Source: Phoenix dactylifera (Eukaryota; Streptophyta; Magnoliopsida; Arecales; Arecaceae). Taken from it: 64,000 nt of DNA. A program made the translations under genes and the position numbers. Positions 57,806-64,000 of the stretch are shown piece by piece. Location: assembly GCF_009389715.1 (NCBI RefSeq), contig NC_052397.1:17370129-17434128 (forward strand), written 5' to 3'. Every line of letters begins with the position of its first letter. Positions within the stretch are counted from its first letter, which is position 1. The notes beneath the pieces were generated by a model, which saw only the letters and a program-made list of their open reading frames with translations, was not told where the DNA came from and did no database searches.

Positions 57806-59317
57806 ATGGTGGACGACTTCAGTCTCCTCCCTGCTCTGCTCTTCATCACGTTCTTCTTCTTCTACTACTTTATTCAGCATTGCTCATGCGAGAAGAAATC
57901 TAATAGAGAGCCTCCGACGAAAATAAGCTTCTTCGAAATGGTGAAGAACAAAGATCGGATTCTGGAGTGGACAACGGAGCTGGTGCTGGCGAGCCCAACC
58001 TACACCATCACCATGCCTTCCACTGTCATCACCAGCAATCCCAAGAACATCGAGCACATCCTCAAGACCAACTTCCGCAACTACCCCAAAGGCGACGACT
58101 TCATGGCCATCTTCTCGGAATTGCTAGGCCATGGCATCATCAACTCCGATGGCGACCACTGGAAGCTCCAGCGGAAGGCTGCCAGCCGCGAGTTCAGTAC
58201 CAAGAACATTCGCACCATCATCTTGGACAAGGTCGGCAGCGAGGTCGCCGACCGCCTCGTCCTCCTCCTCTCAAAGGCCGCGGCCACGGGCGCGTCCCTC
58301 GACCTCCATGACCTCCTCGACCGCCTCGCCATCGACAACGTCTGCCAGATTGTCTCCGACGTGGATCCAGCCTGGCTTGGCCACGGCAACGTGGACGTCC
58401 GCAGGTTCATCCACGCCTTCGAGGCGGTATTGGGTGTCGTCAACAAAAGGTTCAACCAGCCTTGCTTTGTGTGGAAGCTTCAACGGCTGCTCGGCGTTGG
58501 ATCTGAGCGGCGGCTGAAGGAGGAGATCGGCGACGTGCATGAGTTCGCCATGAGGATTGTGAAGCAGAGGAAGGGAAGGAAGCCCGAGGAGATAAGGAGC
58601 AGCAGTGACTTCCTCTCGCATTCCGTGCTTAATGGGAACTCCTCCGACGAGTTTCTTCGTGACATCATCATCAACTTCGTGTTTGCCGCTCGGGAGACCA
58701 CGCCGACCGCCATGACCTGGTTTTTCTGGTTAGTCTCGACCCGGCCCGAGGTTGAGGAAAGGATTTTGGATGAGATCGATTCAGTCAGGGGGAGGCATGG
58801 AAATCATGATGGAAAGCTGACAATGGATGAGCTGAGAGAGATGGATTACCTCCACGCGGTGCTGTCGGAGACGCTAAGGCTCTACCCCCCGGTGCCGCTC
58901 TGTCCGCGGCATTGCTCGGAGGATGACATGCTGCCGGACGGGACAATGGTGAAAAAAAGGTGGAGGGTGATTTACAACAGCTACGCAATGGGTGCGATGG
59001 AGAGCATTTGGGGGGAGGACTGCAAGGAGTTTAAGCCAGAGCGGTGGCTGGAGAACGGAGTTTTTCGGCCAAAGAGTCCGTTCCAGTTCCCGGTGTTCCA
59101 TGCCGGGCCGAGGACGTGTCTGGGGAAGGAGACGGCATACATCCAAATGAAGGCGCTGGCTGCAAGCGTGATCGAAAGGTTTAGTTTCGAGGTGGCGGCG
59201 ACGACAGAGGTTGAATTTATCTCGACTTTGAAGATGAAAGGGGGGTTTCCGGTGTCGGTGAGGGAGAAGCAGGGGAAAAGAACGTGCAAAGGTGGCGGTG
59301 ACCTTGCAATGGCTTGA
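57806..59317 (+). CDS. Cytochrome P450, CYP94 type (fatty-acid omega-hydroxylase clan)
   Basis: Intronless, 503 residues, as usual for CYP94. An N-terminal anchor (LLPALLFITFFFFYYFI) places it in the ER membrane. The I-helix reads AARETT (residues 294-299), the K-helix ETLR (355-358), the PERF region FKPERWL, and the haem loop FHAGPRTCLG with the ligand Cys438. Family members hydroxylate fatty acids or jasmonoyl-isoleucine at the omega end; the subfamily and substrate cannot be fixed by eye. The usual proline-rich hinge and the PxxGN block after the anchor are shortened here (REPPTKISFFEMV), which is odd for this clan. The rest is intact. The ATG at 57806 is chosen because it precedes the membrane anchor. 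Confidence 0.9.
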   Translation: MVDDFSLLPALLFITFFFFYYFIQHCSCEKKSNREPPTKISFFEMVKNKDRILEWTTELVLASPTYTITMPSTVITSNPKNIEHILKTNFRNYPKGDDFMAIFSELLGHGIINSDGDHWKLQRKAASREFSTKNIRTIILDKVGSEVADRLVLLLSKAAATGASLDLHDLLDRLAIDNVCQIVSDVDPAWLGHGNVDVRRFIHAFEAVLGVVNKRFNQPCFVWKLQRLLGVGSERRLKEEIGDVHEFAMRIVKQRKGRKPEEIRSSSDFLSHSVLNGNSSDEFLRDIIINFVFAARETTPTAMTWFFWLVSTRPEVEERILDEIDSVRGRHGNHDGKLTMDELREMDYLHAVLSETLRLYPPVPLCPRHCSEDDMLPDGTMVKKRWRVIYNSYAMGAMESIWGEDCKEFKPERWLENGVFRPKSPFQFPVFHAGPRTCLGKETAYIQMKALAASVIERFSFEVAATTEVEFISTLKMKGGFPVSVREKQGKRTCKGGGDLAMA

Positions 59318-59757
59318 TGTCGTTGCCATTTGTTGAAGAGCCCAGCCATACTAGCATTATACGTTAGTTATGCCTTTTAGTTTTCCTAGTTTTCTATTTT
59401 AATATTATTCTATTTGGAATAGCTAGTTTGTCTTTTAGTGAAAACTTGTCATAATATGCTAAGTTCATGGCATGCTCCGATATCCCTGTGGCGTCCTTTG
59501 TCAGCTCCTATGAAGAGAAGGTAGTGAGGGGAAATCCCTAGTCAGCTCCTATATATATAATATCAGCTCTCTATTTGTTTCTTTTCTTAAGAAAAATATT
59601 ACAGCTTTCGATCAATGGTGGATTGCTTGAGGACCTTGCATGGTTTACAAAACCCGTAACAAATGATATAGAAGGAACCTAAGGTTTTGTTGAGGTCCAG
59701 CGGTCTATCAAAAAGCATCTCTTACGTGCATAACCTTTGGAATTACAGCCTAACTAC
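59318..59757. other. 3' flank of the P450 gene
   Basis: AT-rich 3' UTR and spacer up to the CACTA element. No further gene is seen. Confidence 0.5.
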
Positions 59758-61604
59758 CACTACAAAAATGGTTATCTTTACCAACACTTTTTAGAGCCTT
59801 TTTTGACGCGTATAAACATTGGTAATTTACATGTCGACACTCTAATAAGCGTCGCAAAATCGTCGGTAGGTGTAGGTTGGAAGTATTTTTTGCCGACGCT
59901 TACAAAATGAGAACCTTTATCGGTCTACTTCGGTTTCCGCCGATGCTAATACGCGTCGGCAAAACTTGGGTTCACGCCGACGCTTATAAGCGTCGGCATT
60001 ATTTTGGTTTCCGCCGACATCAATATGATTTTTAAATATGGAAATTAGAGTTTAGCAAAATCACCTCTCAATAGGATACATCCGACGGTAGTGAACCGGT
60101 CCACCAAGTTTAGCTCCACCGCTAAGTGAATGAGTAGATGAACCATAATAGTAAAAAACTTAAGAGAATTTTTTTTTCATATAACATGGTGTAAGTGCAA
60201 CATTAGTCTCCAATTGATCAAGCTCCCTAGGATCAAGAATTTTAGAATATAATGTCTTAAAAAATGATGACAACTAAGAAACAATTGCAAGAACTTGCTT
60301 CAGCGTTGACGATCTTAAAGCCAACGGAAAGATATCTTGCATCAAAATGTGACCATCGTGACTCTTAAGATTTCAAATTTTTCGCTCTTTAAGATTTACG
60401 CATCATGAAATGTTCGATGCATACGGCCATCTGGAACCTTCATACTTTTCAGAACTGTTAGAAATAGATATTTCTCTTGAGTAGACATTGTGTAACATGC
60501 AGAAAGTATAAAAAAATTATCATTAGCAAGCTTTTTTGGATGAAGCTCTTGTCTTATACCCATGTCTTTCAAATCAAGATACGTTCTTTGATGTTCTTAT
60601 CAAGATTTAACAATGTTCCAATCAAGTTATCACAAATATTTTTCTCTATATGCATCACATCAAGATTATGTCGAAGAAGATTATACTCCCAATAAGGTAA
60701 ATCAAAGAAAATGCTTTTTTTTCATAAATGTTTCTGTGTAAATGCTGCCATTGTGTCATCGTCAGTTTTCAGTCCATATATGTTGTCATCACTCTCGAAA
60801 AGGTTGTCACCATTCTCAAAAACCTTTACTAGTAATCCTTCATTCATTGAGCTGCCAACATCCTACCTTCCCCTCTTCTTTGAACATTTGGAGACCTTAC
60901 CGGGTATATAATTGGTGTCATGCATTTGTTCTAAGAACTCTAGTTCTAGTTGGTGGAATAGGGGTAGATCGCAAATCTATGGTACCATCAAACAAGTCAT
61001 TCTGAAATTGAAATAGATGGTTTGCTTCTAACCATCGACGATGGCTCATATTACAGAACTTTTCTTAATGTTTTAACCAATACAAATGGGTCGGTCAGGG
61101 CCGGAGAGGAGGCCGAGCTCGCATCGAAGAGGAGGGAGGAGGAGATCGATCGGGCTAGGGCTCTGGAGAGGAGATCGATCGGGTCGGTAGCTTGGCACCA
61201 CAGAGGAGGAAAAGGGGGCTAGGGCTTGGAAAATGAGGGTTACAAGACGATCGGGCACTGGTTTAGTGGGGAGGTAGCCTCTGACGATGCTTATAAGCAT
61301 CGTCTTAGCTCCCGGCCTCCGATGACACTTATAAGCATCGTCTTAGGGGCTGCCTTACAACGCTTATAAGCGTCGTCCTTGGTCTGGCTCAGTTTGGACT
61401 TCAACAATGCTTTTAAGTGTCGTCTAATCCCTTTCCTCCTGTTACATTTGGCCTCCGATGACGCTAATAAAAGCATCGTCGTAGTTTCATATTGGCCTAC
61501 GCTACTAAGAAGCGTCGGCAAATTTTGGCATAGAGCCAAAATTACTGACGCTTCTACCTAGCGTCGGCATGTAAATGTCGCTATAGCCTTCTTCTGTTGT
61601 AGTG
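59758..61604. mobile_element. Non-autonomous CACTA (En/Spm) element
   Basis: It begins CACTACAA and ends TTGTAGTG, with TAC on both sides (59755-59757, 61605-61607), the 3-bp duplication of CACTA elements. Both subterminal regions (59810-60030 and 61270-61570) hold many copies of a palindrome close to GACGCTTATAAGCGTC, with G/A and C/T variants. The middle carries a broken TNP2-type transposase on the minus strand. Confidence 0.9.
60050..60680 (-). pseudogene. TNP2-like CACTA transposase fragment
   Basis: Read on the minus strand in shifting frames, it gives HNLDVMHIEKNICDNLIGTL, then GIRQELHPKK, CYTMSTQEKYLF and, lower down, GGPVHYRWMYPIER. This is the order of motifs in the C-terminal half of TNP2 transposases. 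Frameshifts and stops break it, and the catalytic half is absent. Confidence 0.8.
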
Positions 61605-61979
61605 TACAAACGAAATAGTAAGAGTTTTGACAATATCTGTTGTATGTTTACTTGGTACACCATTGATATGGTGAATCATGTTTAGTGCAATAATGGTATT
61701 CCATTGGTGCAGGGGAAAAAAAATAAAAAAGAAAAAGTATTCCTACAACATTCAGCTGCAACATTCAGCAATCACCCTCCTTATTCTAATCCAACACTCA
61801 CAAAATTTTAGAAGAATATCATAGAATTAATGTTTGCGCTCCACCATCCTTAATTACATAATATATCATGGGAAAATGAGTAGGAGTAAGGGTTCATATC
61901 TATGGTCCAATTAGAGAGATGGAATATGTTTGTCCCTCCATCTGTAGTTTTGTTTTCAATTTATCACAATTTTCTTCAA
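61605..61979. other. Spacer and 3' UTR of the ABCB gene
   Basis: AT-rich, between the CACTA element and the stop codon of the minus-strand ABC transporter. No other feature is seen. Confidence 0.5.
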
Positions 61980-64000
61980 TCACCTAGAACATGTACCCAC
62001 TGCAACAAGAGAAGCATAAACTCCGTCTGCCAACTCCATGAGGGCTTCATGCCGTCCTTGCTCGACTATCACACCGTTCTTTACCACAGCAATTATATCA
62101 GCTCCTTTAATTGTGGATAAACGATGAGCCACAACCATCGTCGACCTTCCAACCTTCACCCTATCCAATGCTTCCTGTACCACATGCTCAGATTCCATGT
62201 CTAAAGCGCTGGTTGCTTCGTCAAGCAGCAGAATTTTAGGATTCTTGATAACCGCTCTTGCAATTGCTATGCGCTGCTTTTGCCCACCGGACAGCTGCAT
62301 CCCTCTCTCCCCGGCGTTGGTGTCATATCCTTGGGGCAATGCCGATATGAACCAATGGGCATTTGCTGTTTTAGCAGCTGCAATGATCTCTTCTTCTGAT
62401 ACCTCCCCTTGCTTTCCATAAGCTATGTTGGCATGGATTGTGTCGTTGAATAGCACTGGCTCTTGGCTTACTAAGCCTATCTGCTGTCTCAGCCAACTTA
62501 CTTTGAACTTCTGGATTTCTACTCCATCTAACAAGATTTTGCCGGAATCAGGGTCATAGAATCTCTCCAACAGAGCAATGGCCGTCGATTTTCCACTTCC
62601 ACTCTCTCCAACGAGTGCGACAATCTGTGCAATAAACTTTAAATTGTGAGCATTAGGAAAGGTGTCTAGGAACTATTGTGAGGACCGTGCGGGCGTATAT
62701 CTAGTCCCACATCAGCTATGTAATCGGTAAAATTTGGATACTTATATAGGGCAAACAAACCCAAATAATATCTTCATTTAGGTCTTGAGTTGTAGTAAAT
62801 AGTATCTGAGCAAACCCAACCAATTGCTTACGTGGACTAAAGAACACTATAGTACGAGCTCATTGGAGTTGATCATGGGCTTAAAATTAGATTTGAATGG
62901 ATTTGGACCTTTAGCCTGGGGAGCTAGAACATCAAAGGTTAAAGGAAGAGAGTATGTGAGGATCTATATGGGGATGTGTTGTTTAGTCCAATATCAGTAG
63001 ATCTTGGATTACTTATACATAACCAAAAAATCAACATAACACCTTTCAACTAGTTTTTTTAGGTAATATTCTGTGTTGTGACAAGAATAACAAAGAAACA
63101 AGGGGAAGTAGCAGCGGCAGCTTAATGCTTAAATTTGTGAGAGAACTTGGGAATATTTTCGGTTCAAAACTCACTCTTATATTGATGGATCATGATGATT
63201 TAGTTGATACGAAATTTTGATGATGTACCTTTCTCGAGGGGATCCTCAAGCAGAGGTCACTGAAGATTTGCACATCGGGACGGGTAGGATATTTGAAGCA
63301 AACATGCTGGAATTCAATGTCTCCCCTCACATTCGATAACACTCTGCCGTCATCAGTGCTCGAGTCAATCTTGGACGTCCGAGCAAGAATTGCAAAAATT
63401 GAAGCAGTTGATTCCTTTGCTTTGGCGGAATCTGGACCGAATGCACTTGTCTGTGAAATTCCGATAGCTGCGATGGTCAAAGCGAAGTAGACCTGCCAAT
63501 TATAAAGAAGAATATGAAGCCAAATTTTGGTACAAATGGAATCAGCAACAACAATGACAAGAACAAAATTCCATGGCACTGACCATAAATACTTGAGTAA
63601 AACTTGCATGACCATCATGAATAAAAATGGCGCCCACATAAAAACATAGTGCATAGGTGCAATAGAGCACCAAATTTGAGAAGCCAAAACCGAAGCCACT
63701 TATGGCTCCTCGTCGGACTCCATGTTTCATGGGCACTCTGCATTTCTTTTCGTAAGTATCCAAAATCCTCTGCTCTGCACAAAACGATGCAACAGTTCGA
63801 ATGCTCCTGACTGCATCGCTTGCTACCCGACTGGCATCTTCATACATAACCTGCAAAAATTTTAATTGCATTCTTCATGAGAACATATCCATATAAGAAA
63901 AAGAGAGTTCACAGGCATTGTTACGTACCTTGACATCTGCACTGGATGGCTCAAGTAACTTCGTCTGAACATACCCCTGCAAACCCACCAGAGGTCCCAA
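61980..64000 (-). CDS. ABCB (P-glycoprotein type) transporter, C-terminal part
   Basis: Four minus-strand exons are visible: 63929-64000 (cut by the window edge), 63584-63850, 63229-63492 and 61980-62624. They join in frame with GT-AG introns and give about 415 C-terminal residues. They cover the end of the second membrane domain (membrane segment [20 protein letters not shown]) and the whole second nucleotide-binding domain: Walker [11 protein letters not shown]-loop SQEPVLF, signature LSGGQKQR, Walker [13 protein letters not shown] and the H-loop VAHRLST. All ATP-site residues are present. Full-length ABCB proteins export auxin, lipids or other small molecules across the plasma membrane; the substrate is not readable. 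The last intron (62625-63228) contains a TRIM-like element. Confidence 0.93.
62677..63082 (+). mobile_element. TRIM-like element in the last ABCB intron, copy 3
   Basis: A terminal repeat starting TGTGAGGACCGTGCGGGCGT is followed by a decayed primer site (TAGTATCTGAGC, about 62809-62821) and a short interior with AATTAGATTTGAATGGATTTG. A second terminal repeat starts near 62955 and ends near TTGTGACA. Flanks ACTAT and AGAAT agree at only three of five bases. It is inserted in sense to the plus strand, antisense to the ABCB gene. Confidence 0.6.

Noticed and set aside
58081-58621. Long frames in other phases and on the minus strand across the P450 gene
   Set aside because: Shadows of the GC-rich P450 coding sequence.
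1-64000. CRISPR arrays, operons or phage-like modules
   Set aside because: I looked for regularly spaced direct repeats and compact gene strings. The only ordered repeats are microsatellites, the KNOX duplication and transposon ends, and the genes have plant introns.

Overview
The window is nuclear DNA of a flowering plant, very probably a monocot. The host genes have plant-type GT-AG introns. A nuclear tRNA-His, a class I KNOX gene, a CLE peptide gene, an XTH, a CYP94-type P450 and an ABCB transporter lie among LTR retrotransposons, CACTA and Harbinger elements and long AT-rich spacers. A non-grass monocot such as a palm would fit, but that is an impression and not shown by the sequence.

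Layout. At the left edge is an unrecognised ORF (85-543), then the last CBM22 exon and the catalytic exon of a GH10 endo-xylanase (+, 2094-3885). After about 4 kb of spacer comes a complete four-exon xyloglucan endotransglucosylase/hydrolase (+, 8257-9747). A young Ty3/Gypsy chromovirus (12436-21204) has 1.95-kb LTRs, a GTTAT target duplication and two long ORFs separated by one in-frame TAG. To its right lie a TRIM-like remnant, a broken FANCL-like fragment (-), a tRNA-His gene (-) and a Harbinger-type MITE.

The middle of the window holds two developmental regulators on the minus strand: a CLE peptide gene (27373-27564) and a five-exon KN1/BREVIPEDICELLUS-type KNOX gene (31081-39776). Between them lies a degenerate GTCGAC-rich repeat field. 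The 7.2-kb third KNOX intron carries a nearly perfect 445-bp tandem duplication, a tRNA-like remnant, a small CACTA element, an LTR-like stretch and a (TC)n(TA)n tract.

The right third holds a GC-rich LTR-like segment, a decayed Ty1/Copia element (49079-54741, target duplication GTTTC), another TRIM-like remnant, an intronless CYP94-type P450 (+, 57806-59317), a 1.85-kb non-autonomous CACTA element with a decayed TNP2 transposase (59758-61604), and the 3' half of an ABCB transporter (-, running off the right edge) with a third TRIM-like copy in an intron.

The xylanase and XTH both act on hemicellulose in the wall. The CLE and KNOX genes both belong to meristem signalling, but no shared regulation can be read from the sequence. 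I found no CRISPR array, operon or other prokaryotic feature. The most notable unexplained structures are the KNOX intron duplication, a row of six inverted repeats in the Gypsy LTR, splice-like signals in that LTR, the in-frame TAG at the protease/RT junction, and the GTCGAC field.
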